Shown here: positions 1 through 9,464 of the stretch, piece by piece
Numbering within the stretch: position 1 is the stretch's first letter
Layout of the letters: the number at the start of each line of letters is the position of its first letter
NCBI RefSeq assembly: GCF_016702655.1
Contig: NZ_JADJDO010000024.1
Coordinates: forward strand, 21,415-85,414
DNA length: 64,000 nucleotides
Direction: 5' to 3'
Source of the DNA: Ideonella sp.
GTDB taxonomy: Bacteria; Pseudomonadota; Gammaproteobacteria; Burkholderiales; Burkholderiaceae_C
Program-made: the position numbers and the translations under genes
The notes under the pieces: generated by a model
Told to the model about the DNA's origin: nothing
Seen by the model: only the letters and a program-made list of their open reading frames with translations
Database searches by the model: none

Positions 1-356
1 TCCGCGACGGCTTTCTCGACCGCCACGTGCCGACGATACGCGCGCGCTACAAGGCGCAGCGCGACGCGATGCTGGCTGCGCTCGACCGCCACATGCCGCC
101 CGGCGTGCGCTGGAACAAGCCGGCCGGCGGCATGTTCCTGTGGGTCGAGCTGCCAGCCGCGCTCGACGCCACGCGCCTGCTGCCGCGCGCCGTCGAGCGT
201 GGCGTCGCCTTCGTGCCCGGGGCGCCGTTCTTTGCCGAGGGGCCGCAGGCGAACACGCTGCGCCTGTCGTACGTCACCGCCAACGCGGCGCAGATCGAGA
301 CCGGCATCGCGGCGCTCGGCGCGGTGGTGCGGGTCGCATTGGAGGACGTGGCATGA
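1..356 (+). CDS. PLP-dependent aminotransferase, C-terminal part (5' end outside window)
   Basis: The reading frame is open from the left edge and stops at 354-356, giving about 117 C-terminal residues. The motif GGMFLWVELP followed by a region around LRLSYV is typical of the small domain of fold-type I aminotransferases of the 2-aminoadipate/MocR-like group, which transfer amino groups with pyridoxal phosphate in the cytoplasm. The PLP-binding lysine and most of the large domain lie upstream of the window, so substrate cannot be judged. A hairpin-rich repeat and then a PhzF-like gene follow on the same strand. Family assignment is good; specific function is unknown. Confidence 0.75.
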   Translation, partial: RDGFLDRHVPTIRARYKAQRDAMLAALDRHMPPGVRWNKPAGGMFLWVELPAALDATRLLPRAVERGVAFVPGAPFFAEGPQANTLRLSYVTANAAQIETGIAALGAVVRVALEDVA

Positions 357-390
357 GGCACCCGGTGTCAACCCGTGCTCTGCGGGCCGA

Positions 391-465
391 GCGCCGGGCC
401 GCTCCCAAGCCGGCCCGCATCCCCTTGGGGGATCGGCCGACGTACCCGTCGGACGAGGGGCTGTC
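391..465 (+). repeat. Triple-hairpin intergenic element ending in a ribosome binding site
   Basis: Three perfect inverted repeats follow one another: CGGGCCG (395-401) with CGGCCCG (411-417), ATCCCC (419-424) with GGGGAT (428-433), and CCGACG (437-442) with CGTCGG (447-452). The element ends in GAGGGG (455-460), five bases before the phzF ATG at 466, so it supplies that gene's Shine-Dalgarno sequence. Similar GC-rich elements appear elsewhere in this window at junctions between co-directional genes. Its role (mobile REP-like repeat, transcription attenuator or mRNA stabiliser) is inference. Confidence 0.6.
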
Positions 466-1308
466 ATGACACCGCGCGCCTTTGCGCAAGTCGATGTCTT
501 CAGCAGCGAACCCTGCCGCGGCAATCCGGTCGCGGTGGTCCTCGACGGCCAAGGGCTGGACGACCAGACGATGCAGCGCTTCGCGCGCTGGACACAGTTG
601 TCGGAAACGACCTTCGTCGCGCCCCCCACCGACCTCGGCGCCGACTATGCGCTGCGCATCTTCACGCCCGGCGGCGAGCTGCCGTTCGCCGGCCACCCGA
701 CGCTCGGCAGTTGCCACGCCTGGCTCGAGGCAGGCGGCAAGCCGCGCCGCAACGACGAGATCGTGCAGCAGTGCGGCGTCGGCCGGGTGCGCATCCGCCG
801 CACCGAGGAAGGGCGCCTGGCCTTCGCCGCGCCGCCGCTGCGCCGCTCGGCGGTCGATCCCGAACTGCTGGCGCGCGTGGTCGCGGCGCTCGGCATCGAG
901 CCGGCGCGCGTGCGGGCGTCGCAGTGGCTGGACAACGGGCCGCAGTGGCTGACGCTGCTGCTCGAAGAGGCCGCAACCGTGCTCGCGCTCGCCCCCGATC
1001 ACTCGGCGCTGAAGATCCTGCCCATGGTCGGCGTCGCCGGTCCCCACCCGGCCGGCAGCGAGTGCGCGTTCGAGGTGCGCGCGTTCGCCGCGTCCATCGG
1101 GATCGCGGAAGACCCGGTCACCGGCAGCCTGAACGCGAGCCTCGCCCAATGGCTGATCGGGGACGGCCTGGCGCCGCAGCGCTATGTGGCGGCGCAGGGC
1201 GCCTGCCTCGGCCGCGCCGGGCGCGTGCATGTCGAACAGCGCGACGGCGAGACCTGGGTCGGTGGCGCGAGCCGCACCGTCATCGAGGGTCGGGCATCGT
1301 TGACGTGA
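466..1308 (+). CDS. PhzF family epimerase/isomerase-like protein
   Basis: This 280-residue protein has the normal length and all hallmarks of the PhzF/DAP-epimerase-like fold: NPVAVV near residue 20, SETTF with the catalytic glutamate at about residue 47, ELPFAGHPTLG near residue 75-86, and EDPVTGS in the second half. Family members isomerise small hydroxylated or amino acids, as in phenazine synthesis, but most genomic copies have no known substrate. The frame is open further upstream, but the ATG at 466 has a strong GAGGGG site and begins the conserved N-terminus. The stop overlaps the start of the next gene (GTGA). No phenazine genes are nearby. Confidence 0.85.
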   Translation: MTPRAFAQVDVFSSEPCRGNPVAVVLDGQGLDDQTMQRFARWTQLSETTFVAPPTDLGADYALRIFTPGGELPFAGHPTLGSCHAWLEAGGKPRRNDEIVQQCGVGRVRIRRTEEGRLAFAAPPLRRSAVDPELLARVVAALGIEPARVRASQWLDNGPQWLTLLLEEAATVLALAPDHSALKILPMVGVAGPHPAGSECAFEVRAFAASIGIAEDPVTGSLNASLAQWLIGDGLAPQRYVAAQGACLGRAGRVHVEQRDGETWVGGASRTVIEGRASLT

Positions 1309-1961
1309 ACTGCGAACTCGACCACCTCGTACTCGCTGCGCGAACCCTCGGCGAGGGCGTCGCCTGGTGCGAGCGCACGCTCGGCATCACGCCCGCTCCC
1401 GGCGGCGGGCATGCGCTGATGGGCACTCACAACCGGGTGTTCGCGATCGCGTCGGAGCGCTTCCCGCGCGCCTATTTCGAGATCATCGCGATCGATCCCG
1501 ACGCGCCCGACCCGGGCCGCAGGCGCTGGTTCGACCTCGACGACGCGCGGCTGCAATCGACGCTCGCCGATGGCCCGCGGCTCGTGCACTGGGTCGCGCG
1601 CTGCAACGATCTCGACGCCGCGCTCGCGCTGCTGGCGCGCCACGGCGTCGATGGCGGGCGCAGCCTGCACGCCGCGCGCACGACGCCGCGGGGCGAGCTG
1701 CGCTGGCGGATCGCAGTGCGCGACGACGGATCGCGCGCCCTGGGCGGCGCGCTGCCGCTGCTGATCGAATGGGGCGCGATGCATCCGACCGACGCGCTGC
1801 CAGCGAGCGGCGTGACGCTTGATTCGTTCTCGCTCGGCGCCGACGACGGCCGCGCGCCGTTGCAGGCGCTCGGCCTCGGCGCGCTGATCGGTGGCGCCGC
1901 GCCGATCGCCGCGACCCTGGCCACACCCGCAGGCAAGGTCACGCTCACGGTACCCAACTGA
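1305..1961 (+). CDS. VOC superfamily (glyoxalase_3-like) protein
   Basis: The product has 218 residues. It begins with a typical vicinal-oxygen-chelate first strand (ELDHLVLAARTL) and continues with GVAWCERTLGI and a GTHNRVF segment, as in glyoxalase-like domain proteins that have a single long VOC unit. A GTG start at 1305 overlaps the TGA of the PhzF gene, which supports translational coupling and this start. The enzyme or binding activity is unknown. The neighbours (aminotransferase, PhzF, dehydratase-like) suggest a small-molecule or amino-acid metabolic role, which is inference. Confidence 0.75.
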   Translation: MNCELDHLVLAARTLGEGVAWCERTLGITPAPGGGHALMGTHNRVFAIASERFPRAYFEIIAIDPDAPDPGRRRWFDLDDARLQSTLADGPRLVHWVARCNDLDAALALLARHGVDGGRSLHAARTTPRGELRWRIAVRDDGSRALGGALPLLIEWGAMHPTDALPASGVTLDSFSLGADDGRAPLQALGLGALIGGAAPIAATLATPAGKVTLTVPN

Positions 1962-1967
1962 TCCGCC

Positions 1968-2957
1968 ATGCAGCTACCGACCCGAGACGAGATCCTGTCT
2001 GCCCGCGCGATCGTGGCCGCCGTGCAGCAGCCGACGCCAACCCAGCGCTGGCCGCTGCTCGACGCCCGGCTCGGCGCGCGCGCCTGGGTCAAGCACGAGA
2101 ACCACACCCGCGTCGGCGCGTTCAAGCTGCGCGGCGGCGCGGTCTACCTGCACGAGCTGATGCGCCGCGCGCCGCAACTGCGCGGCGTGATCAGCGCCAC
2201 ACGCGGCAACCACGGCCAGTCGATCGCGCTTGCCGCAGCGCGCCACGGCATCGCAGCGACGATCGTCGTTCCACACGGAAATTCGGTCGAGAAGAATGCC
2301 GCGATGCGCGCCCTCGGCGCGACGCTGGTCGAGCATGGCGAGGATTTCCAGCAGGCGCGCGAGCATGCCGCGCGGCTCGCCGCCGAGAGCGGCTGGCCCA
2401 TGGTGCCGAGCTTCCACCCGGACCTGGTGCGCGGCGTCGCGAGCTACTGGATGGAGTTCTTCGAGGCCACGGCCTGCGACGCGCCCGCGGTCGTCTTCGT
2501 CCCGATCGGCCTCGGCTCGGGCATCGTCGCCTGTGCCGCGGCGCGTGCGGCCTGCCTTGCAAATACGAAGGGCGGCACGCGCATCGTCGGCGTCGTCTCG
2601 GCGCACGCGACGGCTTACCTCGACAGTTGGCGCGCCGGCCGACCCGTGGAAGCGCCGGTGACGACCCAGCTCGCCGACGGCATGGCCTGCCGCGTGCCGG
2701 AAGCCGAAGCGCTCGAGATCATGCGGCGCGAGGTCGACGACATCGTCGCCGTTACCGATGAAGAGGTTGCGCACGCAATGCGCGCGCTCTTCGCCGACAC
2801 GCACAACGTCGCCGAAGGCGCCGGGGCCGCAGCGCTTGCCGCAGCGCTGCAGCAGTGCGAGCGGCTGGCCGGGTGCAGCATCGGCCTCGCGCTCACCGGC
2901 GGCAATGTCGACAGCGCGGTCTTCGCGCACGTGCTCGCCGGCGCTGCGGCCTCGTAA
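1968..2957 (+). CDS. Threonine/serine dehydratase-like PLP enzyme
   Basis: This 329-residue fold-type II PLP enzyme carries GAFKLRGG with the Schiff-base lysine at residue 53, the substrate loop TRGNHGQS, and the phosphate-binding loop GLGSG. These are features of catabolic threonine dehydratases and related serine racemases, which deaminate hydroxy amino acids to keto acids. There is no C-terminal ACT regulatory domain, so it resembles the catabolic rather than the biosynthetic form. It follows the VOC gene by six bases in the same direction, so the first four genes may be one operon. Exact substrate is not determined by sequence. Confidence 0.85.
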   Translation: MQLPTRDEILSARAIVAAVQQPTPTQRWPLLDARLGARAWVKHENHTRVGAFKLRGGAVYLHELMRRAPQLRGVISATRGNHGQSIALAAARHGIAATIVVPHGNSVEKNAAMRALGATLVEHGEDFQQAREHAARLAAESGWPMVPSFHPDLVRGVASYWMEFFEATACDAPAVVFVPIGLGSGIVACAAARAACLANTKGGTRIVGVVSAHATAYLDSWRAGRPVEAPVTTQLADGMACRVPEAEALEIMRREVDDIVAVTDEEVAHAMRALFADTHNVAEGAGAAALAAALQQCERLAGCSIGLALTGGNVDSAVFAHVLAGAAAS

Positions 2958-2959
2958 AG

Positions 2960-3002
2960 GTACCCCGCTCGTCGGGTACGGCGAGCGACCCTCCGGGAGG
3001 GT
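2960..3002. terminator. Double hairpin between convergent genes
   Basis: GTACCC (2960-2965) can pair with GGGTAC (2974-2979), and ACCCTC (2988-2993) with GAGGGT (2997-3002). The hairpins start two bases after the dehydratase stop and lie just before the end of the convergent enoyl-CoA hydratase-like gene, a suitable place for a bidirectional terminator. No clear T-run follows, so the terminator call is tentative. It may be another member of the GC-rich intergenic element group. Confidence 0.45.
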
Positions 3003-3024
3003 AGGGCCTTGCTTGGGGCTTGCC

Positions 3025-3858
3025 TCAGCCTCGCGCGACCGGGTCGAGCGGCGCGAAGCTGCCGCTGCGCTTGTCCTTCCAGGCAGCGATGGCCTCGGCG
3101 ATGTCGTCGGGGTCGAAGATGGCGCTCTGCAGCAGCGCCATCTGCGCCAGCGCCGCGGCGGTGCCGTGATCGCGGGCGTGGTTGAGCGCGAGCTTGCTGC
3201 CGGCGATCGCGAGCGGCGACTTGGCCGCGATGCTGCGCGCGACGGCCATCACGTGCGCCTGCAGCGCATCGGCGTCGGGCAGCACGGCGTTGACAAGGCC
3301 GACCGCGAGCGCGCGCGCGGCCGGCATGCGCTCCCCGGTATAAGCCATCTCGCGCGCCACCGCGGGCGCGACGATCTTGGGCAGGCGCTGCAGCGAGCCG
3401 ACGTCGGCCGCCAAGCCGATGTTGATCTCCTGCACGCAGAAGAAGGCGTCCGCGCTGCAATAGCGCAGGTCGCAGGCGGTGGCGAGGTCGAGCGCGCCGC
3501 CGATGCAGCCGCCCTGGACCGCGCAGATCACCGGAAAGCGCGCCGCGTCGAGCACGTCGAAGCAGGCCATCAGGCGGCGCAGCGTGTCCTGGAAGCTCAA
3601 CCGGCCGCGCGCCGTCGCGGTGGTCGCCGAGGTCGGGTCGGCCGAGCCGAAGGTATCGAGCGCCATGCCGGCGCTGAAATGCGCGCCCTGCGCCGAGATC
3701 ACGAGCACACGCGAGCGCCCCTCATCGTGCAGGCGCTGCACGGCTTCGCGCAGCAGTTCGAAGAAGGCGAGCGTCATCGTGTTCATGCGCTCGGGGCGGT
3801 TGAATTGCAGATGGGCGATCCCATCGGCGGCGGTATCGAGCTGGAAGAAGTCATTCAT
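3025..3858 (-). CDS. Enoyl-CoA hydratase/isomerase family, dienoyl-CoA isomerase-like
   Basis: The 277-residue crotonase-fold protein has the oxyanion segment HFSAGMALDTF (about 60-70) and GGCIGGALDLATACDLRY (117-133). In the catalytic helix region E144 and D152 are eight residues apart, followed by VGSLQRLP. That E/D spacing and the GLAADVGSLQRLP context match delta3,5-delta2,4-dienoyl-CoA isomerases (ECH1 type) rather than standard hydratases, which use two glutamates. It would reposition double bonds of unsaturated acyl-CoAs during beta-oxidation. It is divergent from the lipase-like gene with 39 bases between them, so the two may share a regulatory region. Confidence 0.8.
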   Translation of the reverse strand: MNDFFQLDTAADGIAHLQFNRPERMNTMTLAFFELLREAVQRLHDEGRSRVLVISAQGAHFSAGMALDTFGSADPTSATTATARGRLSFQDTLRRLMACFDVLDAARFPVICAVQGGCIGGALDLATACDLRYCSADAFFCVQEINIGLAADVGSLQRLPKIVAPAVAREMAYTGERMPAARALAVGLVNAVLPDADALQAHVMAVARSIAAKSPLAIAGSKLALNHARDHGTAAALAQMALLQSAIFDPDDIAEAIAAWKDKRSGSFAPLDPVARG

Positions 3859-3897
3859 CGTCGGGCACTCCTGGCGGGTACCCGTACCATAGCGCGG

Positions 3898-4740
3898 ATG
3901 ACGCCCGCGCTCGACCTTCGCACCGCCGACGGCGTTGCCCTGCACGGCCAGGCCTGGCCGCTGGCGGGCCCGGCAGCGCGCGGCAGCGTGCTGATCGTGC
4001 ATGGGCTTGGCGAGCATGTCGGCCGCCACGCCGCGCTCGCCGCGCACCTGAACGCCTGGGGCTGGCAGGTTGCGGGCTACGACTTGCGCGGCCACGGCCG
4101 CTCCGACGGCCCGCGCGGCGGCCTGCCCGACGCCGACGCGCTGCTGCGCGACCTGGCACAGGCGATCGACGCCGTGCGCGCCGCGTGGCCGGGCCCGCTG
4201 GTGCTGCTCGGCCACAGCATGGGCGGGCTGATCGCGGCGCGCTTCGTCGCCGGCGCGCTCGGCGATTCCCAGCCCTGGCAGCGCGAGGTCGATGCGCTGG
4301 TGCTGTCGTCACCCGCGCTCGACGCGGGCATGAACGCGGGGCAGAAGCTGCTGCTCTCGCTGCTAGGCAACCTGGCGCCGAATCTCGCCGTCGGCAATGG
4401 CCTCAAGCCCGAGTGGATCTCGCGCGATCCGGCCGTCGTCGCGGCCTACGTCGCCGACCCGCTGGTGCACGACCGCGTCACGCCGCGCCTGGTGCGCTTC
4501 ATCGTCGATGGCGGCGTGGCGGTGCGCGCTGCCGCGCCGCGCTGGCGCGTGCCGACGCTGCTGCTGTGGGCGGGCGCCGACCGTTGCGTCGCGCCCGCCG
4601 GCAGCGCTGCCTTTGCCGCCGCCGCGCCGGCCGGCGTCGTGCGCGCGCAGGCCTTCGCAGGGCTCGCGCACGAAATCTTCAACGAGCCCGAGAAGAGCGA
4701 TGTCTTCGCCGCGCTCGGCGCCTGGCTCGCCGAGCGCTGA
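3898..4740 (+). CDS. Alpha/beta hydrolase, monoacylglycerol lipase / lysophospholipase-like
   Basis: The 280-residue protein shows the alpha/beta hydrolase oxyanion motif HGLGEH (35-40), DLRGHGRSDGPRG (62-74) and the nucleophile elbow GHSMGG with serine 107. The acid in WAGADRC and the histidine in GLAHEIFNE complete the triad. HGLGEH and the GHGRSDG segment are characteristic of the monoglyceride lipase/PldB group (hydrolase_4). No signal peptide is visible, so it is probably cytoplasmic. Its position next to a dienoyl-CoA isomerase-like gene suggests acyl lipid turnover. Confidence 0.8.
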   Translation: MTPALDLRTADGVALHGQAWPLAGPAARGSVLIVHGLGEHVGRHAALAAHLNAWGWQVAGYDLRGHGRSDGPRGGLPDADALLRDLAQAIDAVRAAWPGPLVLLGHSMGGLIAARFVAGALGDSQPWQREVDALVLSSPALDAGMNAGQKLLLSLLGNLAPNLAVGNGLKPEWISRDPAVVAAYVADPLVHDRVTPRLVRFIVDGGVAVRAAAPRWRVPTLLLWAGADRCVAPAGSAAFAAAAPAGVVRAQAFAGLAHEIFNEPEKSDVFAALGAWLAER

Positions 4741-4780
4741 CAATCGGGCCATCTTTCGCGCCACCGCCGAGGCTGCCACG

Positions 4781-6256
<1,476 letters not shown>

Positions 6257-6262
6257 GCAGGT

Positions 6263-8230
6263 TCAGGTGCGTGCTCGCGCCGGCGCATCGTCGGTATTGG
6301 GCTCGGGCTGCTGCTCGGCGCTGAGGTCGTCGCGCTCCTCGTCGTCACCGGGGCCGAGATCCTCGCGCGGCTCGATCGCATCGGGCAGGAAACCTCCCGA
6401 CTGGTGCCGCCACAGTAGCGCGTAGGCACCCCCCGCGCGCAGCAGTTCGTCGTGCGTGCCCTGCTCGACGATGCGCCCGGCGTCGAGCACGACGAGGCGG
6501 TCCATGCGCGCGATGGTCGACAGCCGGTGCGCGATCGCGATCACGGTCTTGCCTTCCATCAGCCCGAGCAGCTGCTCCTGGATTGCGAGCTCGACCTCGC
6601 TGTCGAGCGCCGACGTGGCCTCGTCGAGGACGAGGATCGGCGCGTCCTTGAGCACTACGCGCGCGATCGCGATGCGCTGGCGCTGGCCGCCCGAGAGTTT
6701 CACGCCGCGCTCGCCGACGTGCGCGTCGTAGCCCGTGCGGCCCTTCCAGTCCTGCAGGCCGAGGATGAACTCGTGTGCCTGCGCCTTCCTGGCCGCGGCC
6801 TCGATCTGAGCAGCCGTCGCGCCGGGCCGGCCGTAGCCGATGTTGGCGGCGATCGAGCGGTGCAAGAGCGAGGTGTCCTGCGTCACCATGCCGATCGCTG
6901 CGCGCAGGCTTTCCTGCGTCACGCTGCGGATGTCCTGGCCGTCGATGCGGATCGCGCCCTGCTCGAGCTCGTGGAAGCGCAGCAGCAGGTTGACGAGCGT
7001 GGACTTGCCGGCGCCCGAGCGGCCGACGAGGCCGACGCGCTCGCCCGGGCGGATGACGAGATTCAGGTCGTCGAGCACCGGCTTCGCGTCGCGCCGGCCG
7101 TAGGTGAAGGTCAGCTGCTCGATCGCGATCTCGCCGCGCGAGACCTCGAGCGCGCGCGCCCCCGGCGCGTCGACGAGCTGGTGCGGCACGGCGATCGTCT
7201 CCATGCCCTCCTGCACGACGCCGATGTTCTCGAAGATGCCCGTCACCTCCCAGCTCACCCAGCCGGCGACGTTGGCGATCGTCCACGCGAGCGGCAACGC
7301 GGTCGCGACCATGCCGGCACTGAGTTCGCCCGCGCCCCACAGCGCGATCCCGATCGCCGCGGTGCCGACGAGCAGCAGCGCGTTCATCGCCGACAGCGTC
7401 GCCATGAAGCGCGTGATCAGCCGCATGTGCGCGGCGATGGCCGCCGTGTGCTCGTCGATCACCTCGCGCACGTAGGCGTCCTCGTCGCGCGCGCGCGAGA
7501 AGAGTTTCACGGTGAGGATGTTGGTGTAGCTGTCGACGACGCGGCCCATGACCTGCGAGCGCAGCTCGGAGCTCGCCTTGGCGAGGTCGCGCATGCGCGG
7601 CACGAAGTGGCGCAGGAAGTACACGTAGCCCGCGAACCAGAGCACGGTCGGCACCGCGAGGCGCCAGTCGGCGTGCGCCATCAGCAAGAGCGCGCTGAGG
7701 CCGTAGACGAGGATGTACCAGACCGCGCGGATGGTCGAGACGACGCACTCGCGCAATGCGTTGCTCGTCTGCATCACCCGGTTGGCGATGCGGCCGGCGA
7801 AGTCGTTCTGGAAGAAGGGCCAGCTCTGGCGCACGACATGCCAGTGGCTCTGCCAGCGGATCAGGCTCGTCACGCCCGGAACGACGGCGTTGTTGCGCAC
7901 CAGGCTGTCGGCGAGCAGCGCGAGCGGCCGGCCGACGAGCACCAGCGCGGCCATGGCCAGCAACTGCGGCAGCGCGGCGTGCAGCGCCGCGGCGCGGTCG
8001 GTCGCCTCCATCAGCGCGACGAGGCGGCCGATGAAGACCGGAATGAGGGTGTCGATCAGCGCGACGACGAGGCCGGTCGCGAACATCGCCGCGAACAGGC
8101 CGCGCGCCTGGCGCACGAAGTGCCAGAAGAAGGGCAGCAGCGCGGCCGGAGGCGCGCCGGCGTGCGCCGCGGTCGGGCGCAGGCGCTGCTCGAAGAAGCG
8201 GAAAAGGCGGTCGGCGCTCGGCATCGTCAA
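6263..8230 (-). CDS. ABC exporter, fused membrane and ATPase domains (MsbA/multidrug type)
   Basis: This 655-residue half-transporter has a six-helix membrane domain over about residues 30-330 and an ATPase domain with Walker A GRSGAGKST, Q-loop VTQDTSLL, signature LSGGQRQR, Walker B ILVLDEATSALD and the switch histidine in IAHRLST. Such proteins act as homodimers exporting lipids or drugs from the inner membrane. The last 35 residues form an acidic, probably disordered tail (GPGDDEERDDLS). Start at 8230 or the methionine at 8224. It lies downstream of the AmgK-like kinase on the same strand, in a place where murU would be expected. Confidence 0.85.
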   Translation of the reverse strand: MTMPSADRLFRFFEQRLRPTAAHAGAPPAALLPFFWHFVRQARGLFAAMFATGLVVALIDTLIPVFIGRLVALMEATDRAAALHAALPQLLAMAALVLVGRPLALLADSLVRNNAVVPGVTSLIRWQSHWHVVRQSWPFFQNDFAGRIANRVMQTSNALRECVVSTIRAVWYILVYGLSALLLMAHADWRLAVPTVLWFAGYVYFLRHFVPRMRDLAKASSELRSQVMGRVVDSYTNILTVKLFSRARDEDAYVREVIDEHTAAIAAHMRLITRFMATLSAMNALLLVGTAAIGIALWGAGELSAGMVATALPLAWTIANVAGWVSWEVTGIFENIGVVQEGMETIAVPHQLVDAPGARALEVSRGEIAIEQLTFTYGRRDAKPVLDDLNLVIRPGERVGLVGRSGAGKSTLVNLLLRFHELEQGAIRIDGQDIRSVTQESLRAAIGMVTQDTSLLHRSIAANIGYGRPGATAAQIEAAARKAQAHEFILGLQDWKGRTGYDAHVGERGVKLSGGQRQRIAIARVVLKDAPILVLDEATSALDSEVELAIQEQLLGLMEGKTVIAIAHRLSTIARMDRLVVLDAGRIVEQGTHDELLRAGGAYALLWRHQSGGFLPDAIEPREDLGPGDDEERDDLSAEQQPEPNTDDAPARART

Positions 8231-8290
8231 TTGTCGCCGCGGTCCTGACGCGCAGGGTGAAAGGCGGCGGATGCGAACCGGCCGCGCGCG

Positions 8291-9358
8291 TCAGAAGGTG
8301 TAGCCGACCTTCGCCTCGACGCCCTCGACCGCGTCGACCAGGCGCAGCAGCGGCCCGAAGCCCTGGTAGCGCCGCGCGACGCGGCGCACGTAGGCGAAGA
8401 AGCGCGGCAGGTCCTGGCTGTAGGCCGGCTTGCCGTCGCGGTGCTTGAGGCGGCAGAAGATGCCGAGCACCTTCAGGTGGCGCTGCATCCCCATCCACTC
8501 GAGCTGACGCCAGAACTCGCCGAAGTCGGCGTCCACCGGCAGGCCGGCGGCGCGCGCCTGCTGCCAGTAGCGCACCCCCCAGTCGAGCTCCTGCTCCTCG
8601 TCCCACGAGATGAAGGCGTCGCGCAGCATCGACGCCGCGTCGTAGGTGATCGGCCCGACGACGGCGTCCTGGAAGTCGAGGATGCCGGGGTTCGCGTCGG
8701 CGACCATCAGGTTGCGCGGCATGTAGTCGCGATGCACGGCGACGCGCGGCTGGGCGAGCGCGCTCGCGACGAGGCGGTCGCAGGCCGCGCGCCACTGCGC
8801 CTGCTGCTCGGCGGTCCAGTCGATGCCGTACTCGCGCGCGACACACCACTCGGGGAAGAGTGCCAGCTCGCGCCGCAGCAGCGCGTCGTCATAGGGCGGC
8901 AGGCCGCGCGCATCGACGCGCTGCTGCCATTGCACGAGGGCGCTGAAGGCTTCGCGCATCAGCGAGTCGGCGCGCCCTGTCTCGCCCGCGGCGACCGCCT
9001 GCTGCAGCGCAGCCAGGTAGGGCTTGCTGCCGAGGTCGGTCAGGAGCAGGAAGCCGTGCGCCGCGTCGTGCGCCAGCACGCGCGGCGCGTTCAGGTCCGC
9101 AGCTTCGATGCGGCGGGCGACGTCGACGAAGGGCCGCACGTCCTCCTGCGGCGGCGGCGCGTCCATCACGATCAGGCTCGGGCCCGCGCCGCTGTCGACG
9201 CGCAGATAGCGCCTGAAGCTCGCGTCGGCGCTTGCCGGGCGCAGGCTGCCCCGGTCGAGCCGGTGCGCAGCCAGTGTCGCGAACCAGGCCTCGAAGTCGG
9301 CGCGGCGCGCGGGATCGGCCCATTCGACGTTGGCAGGGGCGGCAGCTGAGGTGCTCAT
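8291..9358 (-). CDS. amgK: Cell-wall sugar kinase (AmgK-like), aminoglycoside phosphotransferase fold
   Basis: The 355-residue protein has the APH/choline kinase fold. VAVHRDYMPRNLMV (catalytic loop with aspartate and asparagine) is followed by ILDFQDAVVGPITYD (metal-binding DFQ). It is divergent from lptD, the usual place of amgK, whose product phosphorylates N-acetylmuramic acid and N-acetylglucosamine at the anomeric position for peptidoglycan recycling. In pseudomonads and many betaproteobacteria murU follows directly. Here an ABC exporter follows instead and a MurU-like gene lies near 45 kb. AmgK identity therefore rests on fold and on the lptD context. Confidence 0.75.
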   Translation of the reverse strand: MSTSAAAPANVEWADPARRADFEAWFATLAAHRLDRGSLRPASADASFRRYLRVDSGAGPSLIVMDAPPPQEDVRPFVDVARRIEAADLNAPRVLAHDAAHGFLLLTDLGSKPYLAALQQAVAAGETGRADSLMREAFSALVQWQQRVDARGLPPYDDALLRRELALFPEWCVAREYGIDWTAEQQAQWRAACDRLVASALAQPRVAVHRDYMPRNLMVADANPGILDFQDAVVGPITYDAASMLRDAFISWDEEQELDWGVRYWQQARAAGLPVDADFGEFWRQLEWMGMQRHLKVLGIFCRLKHRDGKPAYSQDLPRFFAYVRRVARRYQGFGPLLRLVDAVEGVEAKVGYTF

Positions 9359-9464
9359 CGGGGTGATTTCGCTTGCGCGCAACTGGCGTCGCGGGGCCGG
9401 TCGGTCCGGCGGGCTGCATGGATAATCGATTCTACAAACCGGCCTGCCCCGGGGCGGAAAGCGC

